Position numbers and translations under genes: made by a program. A stretch of DNA of 64,000 nt, taken from NCBI RefSeq assembly GCF_036017915.1, contig NZ_CP107929.1, positions 7,119,001 through 7,183,000 on the forward strand, written 5' to 3'. This DNA is from Micromonospora sp. NBC_00421. GTDB lineage: Bacteria > Actinomycetota > Actinomycetes > Mycobacteriales > Micromonosporaceae. Positions 8,414 to 16,988 of this stretch are shown one piece after another (the stretch's first letter is position 1; each line of letters opens with the position of its first letter). The notes under the pieces were generated by a model, which was not told the DNA's origin, did not search any database, and saw only the letters and a list, made by a program, of their open reading frames with translations.

Positions 8414-9402
8414 CCGCCGGCCCGACCGGGCCGGACGGCGTGTTCGGGCCGGACGGCGTGCTCGGGCAGCGGGGCCACGAGGGCGTGGTGGACCTGCATC
8501 AGGTGGTCCGCGTCGGCGCGCCCACCGAACGGCGCAACCCGCACAGCACCGACCTCGACCTGATGTCGACCCGGGACGTACTCACCGTGATCAACGACGC
8601 CGACCGGCGGGTGCCGGCGGCGGTGGCCGCCGTCCTGGACGAGATCGCGGCGACCGTCGACCTCGCGGTCACCGCGTTGCGCGGCGGGCACCGGGTGCAC
8701 TACTTCGGCGCCGGCACCTCCGGCCGGCTCGGGGTGATCGACGCCGCCGAGCTGGCCCCCACCTTCAACTCCCCGGACGGCTGGTTCTGCGCCCACCTGG
8801 CCGGTGGACCCGATGCGATGTGGCGTGCCGTCGAGGACGCCGAGGACGACCTGCGCGGGGGCGCGGCCGAGGCCGCCGGGTGCGTCGCCGCAGGCGACCT
8901 GGTGGTCGGACTGGCGGCCAGCGGGCGCACACCGTACGTCCTCGGGGCGCTCGACGCGGCCGGGGAGCGGGGTGCGGCGACGGTGCTGCTCTGCGCCAAT
9001 CCGGAGGTCCGGGCGTCAGCCCGGGTCGACGTGGTCATCGGGGTCGACACCGGCCCGGAGGTGGTGACCGGGTCGACGCGGATGAAGGCGGGCACCGCAC
9101 AGAAGTTGGTGCTGAACACCTTCTCCACGGCGGTGATGGTGCGGCTGGGCCGGGTCTACTCCAATCTGATGATCGACATGGTGGCCACCAACGCCAAGCT
9201 GCGGGGCCGGATGATCTCCATCCTGATCGAGGCGACCGGGTGCTCCGAGGAGGTCTCCCGGCGTGCCCTGCACGAGGCCGACGGCGACCTGAAGACCGCC
9301 CTCGTCTCGCTGCTCTCCGGGGCCGAGGTCGGCGCGGCCCGGGCCGCGCTGGCCCGCACCGCGCACCAGGTCCGCGGTGCCATCGCCCTGCTCGCCTCCT
9401 GA
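8410..9402 (+). CDS. murQ: N-acetylmuramic acid 6-phosphate etherase
   Basis: A 330-residue MurQ. It cleaves the lactyl ether of MurNAc-6-P to give GlcNAc-6-P and D-lactate during cell-wall recycling. Family blocks are all present: TERRNPHSTDLDLMST, GAGTSGRLGVIDAAE (SIS phosphosugar site), GLAASGRTPYVLGAL, TGSTRMKAGTAQK and VYSNLMIDM. About 35 residues precede the usual family start and include two copies of GPDGV; a shorter start at a downstream GTG is possible. GGAGGCG lies before the GTG, which overlaps the murR stop. Cytosolic. Confidence 0.95.
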   Translation: MTAGPTGPDGVFGPDGVLGQRGHEGVVDLHQVVRVGAPTERRNPHSTDLDLMSTRDVLTVINDADRRVPAAVAAVLDEIAATVDLAVTALRGGHRVHYFGAGTSGRLGVIDAAELAPTFNSPDGWFCAHLAGGPDAMWRAVEDAEDDLRGGAAEAAGCVAAGDLVVGLAASGRTPYVLGALDAAGERGAATVLLCANPEVRASARVDVVIGVDTGPEVVTGSTRMKAGTAQKLVLNTFSTAVMVRLGRVYSNLMIDMVATNAKLRGRMISILIEATGCSEEVSRRALHEADGDLKTALVSLLSGAEVGAARAALARTAHQVRGAIALLAS

Positions 9403-9856
9403 GCCTGCCGCCGGTGGCGGCGGTGGGACGCGGCGACGTGCCGCGCTGCGGGGCCCGCCGGGCGGGGTGACCGGGAACACCCGCCGCCGGGGACGTCCGC
9501 CACGTCACGGATTGTTGTTCGGGGCGTGGGGTAATCCAGGACCGCCGGGTGAACCGACCGGTCCACCGGCCCGTATCTGGCAGTGACCGGAATCGCAGCC
9601 AGGCGGTGACGAGGGTCGCTGTGTGCCGGATGTCGCAATGGTGCGGCGTTTCGGAAACGGACGACGACCTCCCGTTCCACAGGCGGTGACCGTCGGTCGA
9701 CGGGGCTGCCCCAAGGGGCGCTGACAGCAAACGTGGACCGGGCTTTCAGCTGGTACTCAGGCATTCGTGACACTTTCGACTCACGACATGGAATCCCCGA
9801 CCCGTCTCGACTGTTGTGTAGGTGTCAGCACCCGCGGGCAGCACGGGGGAGGGCTG
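9403..9856 (+). other. Intergenic region upstream of the sigma factor
   Basis: About 450 bases without a supported gene. It holds short GC-rich stems just after murQ, a small CCCC/GGGG inverted repeat near 9710-9720, and then the leader of the sigma-factor gene. Two in-frame ATG codons at 9767 and 9788 would extend the sigma factor but lack a Shine-Dalgarno sequence. No confident promoter motif is seen. Confidence 0.4.
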
Positions 9857-10858
9857 ATGGACGTGGGGATGGCAAGGAACCGGGCAACCGGCGCGAGCGA
9901 GGGGACCGTGGACACCGTGGACAAGAACATCGGCATGCGAACCGACGAGGTCGCCGAGGAGCGTGACCTGGTCGGCGTCTACCTTCACGAGATCTCCCGG
10001 ACGCCACTGCTGGACGCCGCCAAGGAGGTCGATCTCTCCAAGGCGATCGAGGCGGGCCTCTACGCCGAGCACCTGCTCGGCGAGGACCGCGTCCCCGCCG
10101 GCGTCGACCGGGAGGACCTGGATCGGCTGGTCGTCGAGGGTGAGCGGGCGAAGGACCTCTTCATCCGCGCCAACTTGCGGCTGGTCGTCTCGATCGCCCG
10201 CCGCTACGTGCGGTCGGGCATGCCCATGCTGGACCTGATCCAGGAGGGCAACACCGGCCTCGTCCGGGCGGTCGAGAAGTTCGACTACGAGCGCGGCTAC
10301 AAGTTCTCCACCTACGCGACCTGGTGGATCCGTCAGGCGATCAGCCGGGCGATCGCCCAGCAGGAACGCACCGTGCGGCTGCCCGTGCACCTGGTCGAGG
10401 ACGTCAACCGGATGCGCAACGTCGCCCGCCAACTCACCCGTGAGCTGGGCGGCGACCCGGAGCCGGAGCAGATCGCGGCCTCCCTCGGCGTCACCGTCGA
10501 GCGGGTCAACGAGCTGCGCCGCTGGTCGCAGGACACCGTCTCGCTGGACACGCCGGTCGGCGACGACGGGGACACCAACCTGGGCGATCTGGTCGCCGAC
10601 AGCGACGCCCCGTCACCCGAGGACATCGTCCTCACCGGGTTGGAGCGGCAGCGCATCGAGGGTCTGCTCAACCACCTCGACGACCGGTCCGCCGGCATCA
10701 TGCGGGCCCGGTACGGCCTGGAGGACGGGCGGGAGCACTCGCTGACCGAGGTCGCGTCGCGCTTCTCGCTCTCCCGGGAGCGGATCCGGCAGTTGGAGAT
10801 CCAGGCGCTCGGCCGGCTGCGCGAGCTGGCCCGGGCGGAGGGCCTCCAGGCCGCCTGA
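9857..10858 (+). CDS. RNA polymerase sigma factor, sigma-70 group 1/2 (RpoD/HrdB/SigB type)
   Basis: A 333-residue sigma factor. Region 1.2 (DLVGVYLHEISRTPLL), region 2 (LIRANLRLVVSIARRY, PMLDLIQEGNTGLVRAVEKFDY, YKFSTYATWWIRQAI), region 3 (LPVHLVEDVNRM) and region 4 (TEVASRFSLSRERIRQLE) are complete. The absence of a long region 1.1 points to a HrdB-like alternative (group 2) factor rather than the main housekeeping one. The ATG at 9857 has GGGGAGG upstream; a longer frame starting at 9767 has none. A perfect 20-bp hairpin follows. Confidence 0.93.
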   Translation: MDVGMARNRATGASEGTVDTVDKNIGMRTDEVAEERDLVGVYLHEISRTPLLDAAKEVDLSKAIEAGLYAEHLLGEDRVPAGVDREDLDRLVVEGERAKDLFIRANLRLVVSIARRYVRSGMPMLDLIQEGNTGLVRAVEKFDYERGYKFSTYATWWIRQAISRAIAQQERTVRLPVHLVEDVNRMRNVARQLTRELGGDPEPEQIAASLGVTVERVNELRRWSQDTVSLDTPVGDDGDTNLGDLVADSDAPSPEDIVLTGLERQRIEGLLNHLDDRSAGIMRARYGLEDGREHSLTEVASRFSLSRERIRQLEIQALGRLRELARAEGLQAA

Positions 10859-10931
10859 CCGGGCCTCGTCGGGACAGGTGCCGGTTCCGTGGCACCGAGC
10901 GGCTCAGTAGCCGCCTGAGCTGGTAGTAATG

Positions 10932-10978
10932 ACGGCGAACGGCCGGCGTCCGATAGGGGGACGCCGGCCGTTCGCCGT
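10932..10978. terminator. Perfect 20-bp hairpin, bidirectional terminator
   Basis: Arms 10932-10951 and 10959-10978 pair perfectly over 20 bases around a 7-base loop. It lies between the convergent stops of the sigma factor and the NlpC/P60 gene and probably terminates both. Confidence 0.85.
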
Positions 10979-10989
10979 AGCCGTGCCGG

Positions 10990-11973
10990 TCAGCCGACCC
11001 GGCCGTAGCCGGCGATGCTCATCATGTTCATCTTCCGTTTGAGCACGTTGCGACCGGCGCTCGGCGCGTCGATCACCTGACCGCCGCCGACGTAGAGCGC
11101 GACGTGCCCGAGCCCCGAGTAGAAGACCAGGTCGCCGGGGCGCAGCTCGCTACGGCTGACCCGGGAGGTGGCGTTCCACTGCATCGCCGCGTTGTGCGGC
11201 AGCCGCTTGCCGGCAGACCGCCAGGCGGCCAGGGTCAGCCCGGAGCAGTCGTATCCGCCGGGGCCCTCGGCACCCCAGACGTACGGCTTGCCGATCGCCC
11301 CGTACGCGTACCGCACGGCGGCGCCGGCGCTGCCGGAGACGGCCGGTGCGTCGGGGGTGGCGGCCGGGGTGGACCGGACCGGCTTGGCCGCCGGGGCCTC
11401 GGTGGCCCGCCCGTACGCCGCCCGGCGCATCTCGTAGAGCTTCGCCAGATCCTGCTCGATCCGCTTCTTGGCCTTGACGACGGCCCGGGACTGGGCGGCC
11501 TGCCGGGCCAAGGTGCTGTCGAGCCGGGTCTTCTGGTCGAGCAGCGCCCGCTGGTCGGCGGTGTACCCGTCGATCTGCTGTTGACGCTGCCGGGTGAGCT
11601 GGTCGAGGGTGCCGAGCCGGTCGACAAGTGAGCCGCCGGCCGGGTCGAGGATCGCCTCGGCGGTGCGCAGTCCCCCGGTCTTGTAGGCGGTGGCGGCGAT
11701 CTGCCCCACCGCGGCCCGGCTCTGGGCGGCCTGGGTCTCCAGCGGGCCGATCCGCGCGTGCAGACCGGCCGCGGTGGCCTGGTTCGTCTTGATCTCCTCG
11801 TTGAGCTTGTTGTAGGACTCGACGATCCGTTCCAGCTCCGCCGAGGACTTCTCGATCCGGCTGGTGAGCTCGGCGACCGAGGGCTCGGCCCGGGCCGGTG
11901 CCGAGGGGGCGATCAGCGCGGCCGACAGGCCGGCGACCGCCAGGGTGCGCAGCAGCATCCGTAAGGACGACAA
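10990..11973 (-). CDS. Secreted NlpC/P60 peptidoglycan endopeptidase with N-terminal coiled coil
   Basis: A 327-residue exported hydrolase of the RipA/CwlO type. A signal peptide (LLRTLAVAGLSAALIAPSAPARA) is followed by a long coiled coil (about residues 35-190, with repeated SAELERIVESYNKLNEE-like heptads), a Pro/Ala linker, and a C-terminal NlpC/P60 domain. The catalytic Cys is in YDCSGLT, the His in GHVALYVG and the third polar position in DAPSAG. It cleaves stem peptides in the wall; the coiled coil keeps such enzymes inactive until bound to a partner. TTG 11973 fits AGGAG better than ATG 11958. Confidence 0.92.
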   Translation of the reverse strand: MSSLRMLLRTLAVAGLSAALIAPSAPARAEPSVAELTSRIEKSSAELERIVESYNKLNEEIKTNQATAAGLHARIGPLETQAAQSRAAVGQIAATAYKTGGLRTAEAILDPAGGSLVDRLGTLDQLTRQRQQQIDGYTADQRALLDQKTRLDSTLARQAAQSRAVVKAKKRIEQDLAKLYEMRRAAYGRATEAPAAKPVRSTPAATPDAPAVSGSAGAAVRYAYGAIGKPYVWGAEGPGGYDCSGLTLAAWRSAGKRLPHNAAMQWNATSRVSRSELRPGDLVFYSGLGHVALYVGGGQVIDAPSAGRNVLKRKMNMMSIAGYGRVG

Positions 11974-12458
11974 GAGCGGAAGACTCCTCTCCCACCGGTC
12001 ACCGGGGGATGCTGACGCCCTCGGTGACACCGGCCGGGCCCGTCCGGATGGACGGCCGTTTACCGTGCCGGCCCGATCAACCTAACCCGTGACGGGAGTG
12101 ACGCGCAGACAAAGCAGCGTCGAATGTTGCCGGAGCGGTGCGGCGTGTCGTTGTGGCAGCTGGAAACGGGTGCGGCCGGGGAGGGGGCGGTGACCGGGTG
12201 CTGAGTGGTTAGCGAGGAAGGTCTGATTCGTCGTTCCAGGCGGATACCGATGGGGATCGCGTGGGAAAAGAGGGATAAAACCGGAATGGTGGCCAGATGT
12301 GCCGGAGCAGGGAAGTGGCGGTCGCCGGATCTGTCGGAAATCGGGAAGCGGCCCGGGTGTGCCGGCAACAGAATGGAGCCTCAGCCGGGAATCCCGCCGT
12401 ACGCAGGTGGATATCGCGGTGGGACACACCGGCCCCCGTCGGCCCCTGGGAGGACGCC
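11974..12458. other. Divergent intergenic region between NlpC/P60 and DUF6232 genes
   Basis: About 485 bases holding the leaders of two divergent genes. Cell-wall hydrolase genes in actinobacteria often carry c-di-AMP riboswitches, so this was checked by eye; no recognisable ydaO/yuaA core was found. A GC-rich imperfect inverted repeat lies near 12030-12070. No gene is supported. Confidence 0.4.
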
Positions 12459-12974
12459 GTGCAGGCAGACCGCGCCAGCACCCGACCGCCGCGCTGGTCC
12501 CGACCGACCACGCTGCTGTACGCCCGGCCCGGGATCGTGGTGACCACCGAGCGGTTCACCGCCGGCCGGAGCAGTTACGCCGTCGCCGACCTCACCCACC
12601 TGCGCACCGGCCGTGGGCCGCACGACCGGCTCGCGGCCCGGGTGGTCACCCTCGCCGCCGTCGGCGCGGGTACGGCCGGGGTGCTGCTCGGCTTCACCGG
12701 CGGCCTGGAACGGCTCACCGCCGGGGCGTACCTGGGGCTGGGGGTGGTGTGCCTGATGCCGGTGCTGCTGGTGCTGCTCGGGGACCGGTGGCGACCACCG
12801 GCCCACGAACTGCACGGGCACTGCCACGGCACCGAGCTGCTGCTGTTCAGCAGCGACGACCGGGAGCAGTTCGACCAGGTGGTCGACGCCCTGCACCAGG
12901 CCCGGGAGGAGCACCGCTACCCCGACGCCGACGACCCGTCACGCACCGCCGCCTACTGGCGACCGGCCCGCTGA
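12459..12974 (+). CDS. DUF6232-family membrane protein
   Basis: A 171-residue protein. An N-terminal beta-rich part (TTLLYARPGIVVTTERFTAGRSSYAVADLTHL) precedes two hydrophobic segments (VVTLAAVGAGTAGVLLGFTGG and AYLGLGVVCLMPVLLVLLG) and a C-terminal cytosolic part ending in a helix (DREQFDQVVDALHQAREEHR). This layout matches DUF6232, actinobacterial proteins of unknown function. GGGAGGACGCC precedes the GTG; the longer frame has no such site. Confidence 0.75.
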   Translation: MQADRASTRPPRWSRPTTLLYARPGIVVTTERFTAGRSSYAVADLTHLRTGRGPHDRLAARVVTLAAVGAGTAGVLLGFTGGLERLTAGAYLGLGVVCLMPVLLVLLGDRWRPPAHELHGHCHGTELLLFSSDDREQFDQVVDALHQAREEHRYPDADDPSRTAAYWRPAR

Positions 12975-12984
12975 GCACGGGCCG

Positions 12985-13311
12985 TCAGAGGACGGCCGGC
13001 TCCGGGGTACGGGGACGCGCGGTGGACAACTCGCGGGTGACCTTGCGCTCCGCCACGAACGACACGAAGGGCACCGTGCCGGCGAGCATCACCAGGAGCA
13101 TCCGCTTCAACGGCCAGTCCACCCGACGCCCCAGGTCGAAGGTGGCGGCCAGGTAGAGCAGGTAGAGCCAGCCGTGCGCGGTGCCGACGACCGCCACCAC
13201 GATCGGCTCGTCGAACGCGTACTTCAGCGGCATGCCGATCAACACCAGCACGGCCAGCGCCACGCCCACGATCCAGGCGATCACGCGGTACCGGGTAAGG
13301 GCTCCGCCCAC
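12985..13311 (-). CDS. DUF3817-family membrane protein
   Basis: A 108-residue protein with three hydrophobic segments and the DUF3817 signature (GMPLKYAFDEP, then GTAHGWLYLLYL and the final FVSFVAERKV). The function is unknown; the family is widespread in actinobacteria as a small integral membrane protein. The start is a GTG preceded by GGAAGG ten bases upstream. The next minus-strand gene upstream, 24 bases away, is a second small membrane protein and the two are probably co-transcribed. Confidence 0.85.
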   Translation of the reverse strand: MGGALTRYRVIAWIVGVALAVLVLIGMPLKYAFDEPIVVAVVGTAHGWLYLLYLAATFDLGRRVDWPLKRMLLVMLAGTVPFVSFVAERKVTRELSTARPRTPEPAVL

Positions 13312-13335
13312 CGTCGTCCGTCCTTCCGACCGGCC

Positions 13336-13767
13336 TCAGCCGGGATAGTCGCCGGGCCTCGCGCCCGGATTGGCGTTCAGCCAGTGCAGATAGCGGTTGT
13401 ACGCGGCCAGGTCGGCGTCGTCCGCGCCGTCGGCCGGGGCGGCCGGCACCCGGGCGACCCGCACCGGACGGCGTACCGCCGGGGTGGCCGACGGTGCGGT
13501 GGCGGTGTCGACCGGTGCCGTCTCGCCCGGCGCGGTGGCCGGCGGCGGCGCGGTGTGCGGGCCGCGCAGCGTGTGCCGGACCTCACGCCACCAGACGAAG
13601 ACCACGAAGCCGGCGAAGATCGGCCACTCCACCGCGTACGCCCAGCTCAGCGTGTTGCCGGAAGCGGCCCGGCTGATCTGCCACCAGCCCAGCGCCAGGA
13701 AGCCCGTCACCAGGACGACCAGGGCCACGTGGCGGAGGATCCACGCCGGGGTCCAGAGCCGCTTCAT
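13336..13767 (-). CDS. Small conserved membrane protein
   Basis: A 143-residue protein with two hydrophobic N-terminal segments ([24 protein letters not shown] and [24 protein letters not shown]), a Pro/Thr/Ala-rich linker and a conserved end ([24 protein letters not shown]). The first helix ends in a WWQ-R motif recalling SURF1, but no other SURF1 element is present. The function is unknown. TACCCT lies 7 bases before the ATG with no Shine-Dalgarno sequence, so it is probably leaderless. It sits just upstream of the DUF3817 gene. Confidence 0.78.
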   Translation of the reverse strand: MKRLWTPAWILRHVALVVLVTGFLALGWWQISRAASGNTLSWAYAVEWPIFAGFVVFVWWREVRHTLRGPHTAPPPATAPGETAPVDTATAPSATPAVRRPVRVARVPAAPADGADDADLAAYNRYLHWLNANPGARPGDYPG

Positions 13768-13895
13768 GCCGTCGAGGGTACCGGGGCGGGCCGGTGTCTC
13801 CGACGCGGCGTCGTAGCTGGCGCGCCGGAGGGTTTGGTGACATCCCGGCTGGGCATCCGTCTAGACACCAGCACAGTCGAACCCGAGGGGGCGAC

Positions 13896-14213
13896 ATGAC
13901 CGAATCAGTACACCGCTCCGAGGCCAGCCCGGAACAGCGGATGCCCGAGTGGGACGGCGACCACGTCCACCACGCGGCCACCGTGATCTCCGGGACCGAC
14001 GGCGAGCTGCTCGGGGTGGACCCGGCCGAGCTCGACGAGGACGACCTGATCCGCGAGTTGCAGAGCCTGCACCGCACCCGGCTCGACACACTCCGGCACG
14101 CCGCCGACTCGGCGCTCGCCAACCACCTGCGACGCACCGCCGAGTTGGAGACCGAGTACCTGGCCCGGCACCCCGGCCGCGAGGTCGACCCGCACCGGCT
14201 GCGGGACTCCTGA
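13896..14213 (+). CDS. DUF6158-like small protein
   Basis: A 105-residue acidic, soluble protein. Its C-terminal part (DEDDLIRELQSLHRTRLDTLRHAAD, then AELETEYLARHPGREVDPHRLR) is the conserved helical block of the family; the function is unknown. GAGGGGGCGAC precedes the ATG. The stop overlaps the next start (TGATG), so the two are coupled. Confidence 0.75.
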   Translation: MTESVHRSEASPEQRMPEWDGDHVHHAATVISGTDGELLGVDPAELDEDDLIRELQSLHRTRLDTLRHAADSALANHLRRTAELETEYLARHPGREVDPHRLRDS

Positions 14214-14530
14214 TGGGCGTGCGCGCCGAGCGGGGCATGTCCGCGCCCCCCGAGGTGGTGTTCAGCACCGCCACCGACCCCGACCGGACCGACGCCTGGT
14301 TGCCCGGGACGCTGCGGGCCGACGGCCCTGCCCCGACCACCCGGTCCGACCACGAGCTGCGGGCCCGCTGGGACGGCCCGGACGGCGCGGCCGAACTCCA
14401 GGTCGCACCGGCCGACGCCGGCGGGGCCCGGGTCCGGCTGGAACTGCCCGCCGGGTCGGCCGACGGGCTGGCCGACGAATCCCTGGTCAACCTCGAACGT
14501 GAGGTCGCCGAGAACCTGACCGCGGGCTGA
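14213..14530 (+). CDS. SRPBCC-like small protein
   Basis: A 105-residue protein that begins GMSAPPEVVFSTATDPDRTDAWLP, the usual opening of SRPBCC/polyketide-cyclase-like lipid-binding folds, and ends with the long C-terminal helix (DESLVNLEREVAENLTAG). It is shorter than typical members (about 140 residues), so the cavity-forming middle may be reduced. The ATG overlaps the preceding stop. Ligand unknown. Confidence 0.68.
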   Translation: MGVRAERGMSAPPEVVFSTATDPDRTDAWLPGTLRADGPAPTTRSDHELRARWDGPDGAAELQVAPADAGGARVRLELPAGSADGLADESLVNLEREVAENLTAG

Positions 14531-14604
14531 CCCCCGACCCGCCCCGCTGGACACCGAAGACGTGATGCGAAGCACCCACCGATGCGAACGGACGAGGAGA
14601 CCCG

Positions 14605-15147
14605 GTGACCGACAGCGGCCTGAAGCAGAAGGTGACGCGTCTGCGTCAGGCGTACGCGCCGCACGAGCATCGCCCGTTGGGTGGTTACCTGGCGGCGATG
14701 GGCACGTACGCCGGGGTGACCGCCTCCATCGCGGCGCTGGTGAAGGCGACCGGTCGACCGGTGCCCGAACGGCCCTCCCCGGGTGACGTGGTGCTGCTCG
14801 CCGTCGCCACCCACAAGCTGAGTCGGCTGCTCTCCAAGGACGCGGTGACCAGCCCGCTGCGCGCCCCGTTCACCCGCTACGACCACCCGATCGGCAGCGG
14901 CGAGGTGATGGAGCAGGTCCGTGACCAGGGCAGCGCCACCCGGCACGCGATCGGCGAGCTGCTCAGCTGCCCGTTCTGCCTGGCCGTCTGGGTGGCCACC
15001 GGGCTGACCGGTGGCCTGGTGCTGGCCCCCCGGCTGACCCGGCTGGTGGCGACCGCGCTGACCGCCGTCGCCGCGTCCGACTTCCTCCAGATGGGGTACG
15101 CGGTGGCCCAGCAGGCCGCCGAGGGCGGGCGTCCCGACGAGAAGTGA
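14605..15147 (+). CDS. DUF1360-family membrane protein
   Basis: A 180-residue protein with the DUF1360 blocks LLAVATHKLSRLLSKDAVTSPLRAPFTRY and the CPFC motif (ELLSCPFCLAVWVATGL), plus two or three hydrophobic segments. Related proteins in Bacillus include spore-associated YjcL/YngL types; the role in actinomycetes is not known. GAGGAGACCCG precedes the GTG. A strong hairpin ends the unit 11 bases after the stop. Confidence 0.85.
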   Translation: MTDSGLKQKVTRLRQAYAPHEHRPLGGYLAAMGTYAGVTASIAALVKATGRPVPERPSPGDVVLLAVATHKLSRLLSKDAVTSPLRAPFTRYDHPIGSGEVMEQVRDQGSATRHAIGELLSCPFCLAVWVATGLTGGLVLAPRLTRLVATALTAVAASDFLQMGYAVAQQAAEGGRPDEK

Positions 15148-15158
15148 CAGGTACGCGG

Positions 15159-15191
15159 AAGGGGCCGGCGGATCGTGTCCGCCGGCCCCTT
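15159..15191. terminator. Intrinsic terminator after the DUF1360 gene
   Basis: A perfect 14-base stem (15159-15172 and 15178-15191) closes a 5-base loop and is followed by a short pyrimidine tract. It lies between convergent genes. Confidence 0.85.
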
Positions 15192-15208
15192 TCCCGTCAT
15201 CCGCCCGC

Positions 15209-15418
15209 TCAGGTGGGGGTGGTGCCGTGGTCCTCACCCGCCCAGCCGCGCGACGTCTCCGGTTCCCGCTCGTCGGCGTCCGCGCCGGTGATCACGTCAC
15301 TGTCGACGGCGGTCCGGTCGTGCTCGTTGGCGAAGTCCGGCTCGGGCAGGGTGTCCTGCCCCTCGGGGGGTTGGCCGAGGGCCGGCACCCGCTCGTGGTG
15401 TTCCTGCTGGTCGGACAT
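15209..15418 (-). CDS. Small hydrophilic hypothetical protein
   Basis: A 69-residue protein, strongly acidic and rich in Asp, Glu, His and Pro (for example PEPDFANEHDRTAVDSD), with no predicted helix-turn-helix or membrane segment; it is probably disordered. GAGAGGAGATCGAG directly before the ATG supports it as a real gene. Not recognised as a named family. Confidence 0.6.
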   Translation of the reverse strand: MSDQQEHHERVPALGQPPEGQDTLPEPDFANEHDRTAVDSDVITGADADEREPETSRGWAGEDHGTTPT

Positions 15419-15447
15419 CTCGATCTCCTCTCGCCGGCAACGGCCGG

Positions 15448-15708
15448 TCAGCCCGCCGTCCCGCCCAGCAGGTCGGCCACCTCGTCCACCGCGTACTCGC
15501 CCTCGGGGAGCGCGGCGACCCGGGTGAGCAGCTCCGCCGGCAGGCCCGCGCTGACCGCCGAGCGGTAGATGTCGGCCTGGCTGAGCCGTTCCTGGCCGTG
15601 GTAGATCTCGTCCAGCAACTCGTCGAGCTGCCGGATGTCCGGCTGGTCGGTCCCGGGCAGGTCGTCGGTCACGGGTGCGTCGTCGGTCACGGGTGCGTCG
15701 TCGGTCAC
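15448..15708 (-). CDS. Small conserved hypothetical protein with repeated N-terminus
   Basis: An 86-residue protein. A disordered acidic N-terminus (TDDAPV repeated, from an 18-base tandem repeat) precedes a helical part (PDIRQLDELLDEIYHGQERLSQADIYRSAVSAGLPAELLTRVAALPEGEYAVDEVADLL) resembling small DUF2795-like regulatory folds. The repeat supplies three in-frame GTG codons, each a possible start, so the true N-terminus is uncertain. Function unknown. Confidence 0.65.
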   Translation of the reverse strand: MTDDAPVTDDAPVTDDLPGTDQPDIRQLDELLDEIYHGQERLSQADIYRSAVSAGLPAELLTRVAALPEGEYAVDEVADLLGGTAG

Positions 15709-15745
15709 CCCGCCCTGCTACCCGGGGTCGAAACGGTCAAACCCG

Positions 15746-16849
15746 TCAGGCCGGGGTGGGCAGGGTGGCCCGGCGGGCCCGGACGGCGGCTCCGAGGTGC
15801 TCCAGCACCTCCGCCGTGGTGCCCCAGTCGATGCAGGCGTCGGTGACCGACTGGCCGTAGGTCAGCTCCCGGGTCGGGTCCAGGTCCTGCCGGCCCGCCA
15901 GCAGGAAACTCTCCAGCATGATGCCGACGATGCCCCGCTGCCCGGCGGCGAGCTGGGCGGCCACGTCGGCGGCCACCCTCGGCTGGTTGCGGTGGTCCTT
16001 GCCGCTGTTGGCGTGGCTGGCGTCGACCACCAGCCGCTCCGGCAGCCCGGCCGCCCGGAGCAGGTCCAGCGCCCCGGCCACCGACCCGGCGTCGTAGTTC
16101 GGCCGGCCCCCGCCGCCGCGCAGCACCAGGTGCCCGTCGGCGTTGCCCCGGGTGTGCATGATCGCCGGGGTGCCGGAGACGTCGATGCCGGGGAAGACGT
16201 GCGGCACCTCGGCGGCCCGGATCGCGTCCACGGCGGTGGCGATGCTGCCGTCCGGGCGGTTCTTCATGCCGATCGGCATGGACAGCCCGGAGGCGAGCTG
16301 CCGGTGCACCTGGCTCTCCACCGTCCGGGCACCGATCGCGCCCCAGGCCACCGTGTCGGCGATGTACTGGGGGGTGATCGGGTCGAGGAACTCGCAGCCC
16401 ACCGGGAGCCCCAACCGGACCACGTCGCGCAGCAGCGCCCGCGCGGTCCGCAGGCCGGTGTTCACGTCACCGGAGCCGTCCAGCGCCGGGTCGTTGATCA
16501 GGCCCTTCCAGCCGACAGTGGAACGCGGCTTCTCGAAGTAGACACGCATCACCACCAGCAGGTCGTCGGCGTGCCGGTCGGCGGCCTCGCGCAGCCGGTG
16601 CGCGTAGTCGAGCGCCGCCGCCGGGTCGTGCACCGAGCACGGGCCCACCACCACCAGCAGGCGGTCGTCGGCGCGGTCCAGCACCCGCCCGACCGCGCGT
16701 CGACCGGCCAGCACGGCCGAGGCCAGCGGCGGATCCAGGGGCAGCTCGTGCAGGAGCAGGGCGGGGGTGGTAAGCGGCACGACACGGTCGATCCGTTGGT
16801 CGATGACCGCGCCGTTGTCCGGGGTCGGCCCGTTGTCCGGGGTCGTCAC
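15746..16849 (-). CDS. aroG: Class I 3-deoxy-7-phosphoheptulonate (DAHP) synthase
   Basis: A 367-residue class I DAHP synthase. It condenses phosphoenolpyruvate and erythrose 4-phosphate in the first step of the shikimate pathway. Hallmarks are VVVGPCSVHDPAAALDYA, VMRVYFEKPRSTVGWKGLINDP, GCEFLDPITPQY, WGAIGARTVESQVHRQLASG and a metal-binding C-terminal part (VVDASHANSGK, GIMLESFL). Most actinomycetes rely on a class II enzyme, so this may be a second isozyme. Upstream on the same strand lie a short leader gene with Tyr, Trp and Phe codons and a terminator hairpin, pointing to attenuation by aromatic amino acids. GGAAGG precedes the GTG. Confidence 0.95.
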   Translation of the reverse strand: MTTPDNGPTPDNGAVIDQRIDRVVPLTTPALLLHELPLDPPLASAVLAGRRAVGRVLDRADDRLLVVVGPCSVHDPAAALDYAHRLREAADRHADDLLVVMRVYFEKPRSTVGWKGLINDPALDGSGDVNTGLRTARALLRDVVRLGLPVGCEFLDPITPQYIADTVAWGAIGARTVESQVHRQLASGLSMPIGMKNRPDGSIATAVDAIRAAEVPHVFPGIDVSGTPAIMHTRGNADGHLVLRGGGGRPNYDAGSVAGALDLLRAAGLPERLVVDASHANSGKDHRNQPRVAADVAAQLAAGQRGIVGIMLESFLLAGRQDLDPTRELTYGQSVTDACIDWGTTAEVLEHLGAAVRARRATLPTPA

Positions 16850-16910
16850 GGGGGAAGTCCTTCCGCCGACCGTGCCCGGTGCCGGTGCCCGGGTCGAGCC
16901 GGCTGCTCGT

Positions 16911-16944
16911 AAACAGAAGGGCAGGAAGCTGAAGGCTCCTGCCC
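16911..16944 (-). terminator. Attenuator terminator in the aroG leader
   Basis: On the minus strand, arms 16944-16935 and 16929-16919 form a 10-bp GC-rich stem with one bulged base around a 5-base loop, followed at once by TTCTGTTT. No other minus-strand gene lies between it and the divergent gene at 17162 except the 19-codon leader, so it can only act within the aroG leader. The aroG start is 62 bases downstream. Confidence 0.78.
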
Positions 16945-16960
16945 GGCCGGCTCGAAACGC

Positions 16961-16988
16961 GGTGACGTCAGCTCATGGTGAGGTCACC
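16961..16988 (-). promoter_or_regulatory. Leader hairpin overlapping the leader-peptide stop codon
   Basis: Arms 16979-16988 and 16961-16970 pair at 9 of 10 positions around an 8-base loop. The loop contains the leader stop codon (16973-16975), so a ribosome completing the leader would disrupt it. It may serve as the pause or anti-terminator element; the exact alternative fold is not resolved by eye. Confidence 0.5.

Noticed and set aside
11974..12458. c-di-AMP riboswitch upstream of the NlpC/P60 gene
   Set aside because: The context would suit it, but no recognisable core was found on either strand.
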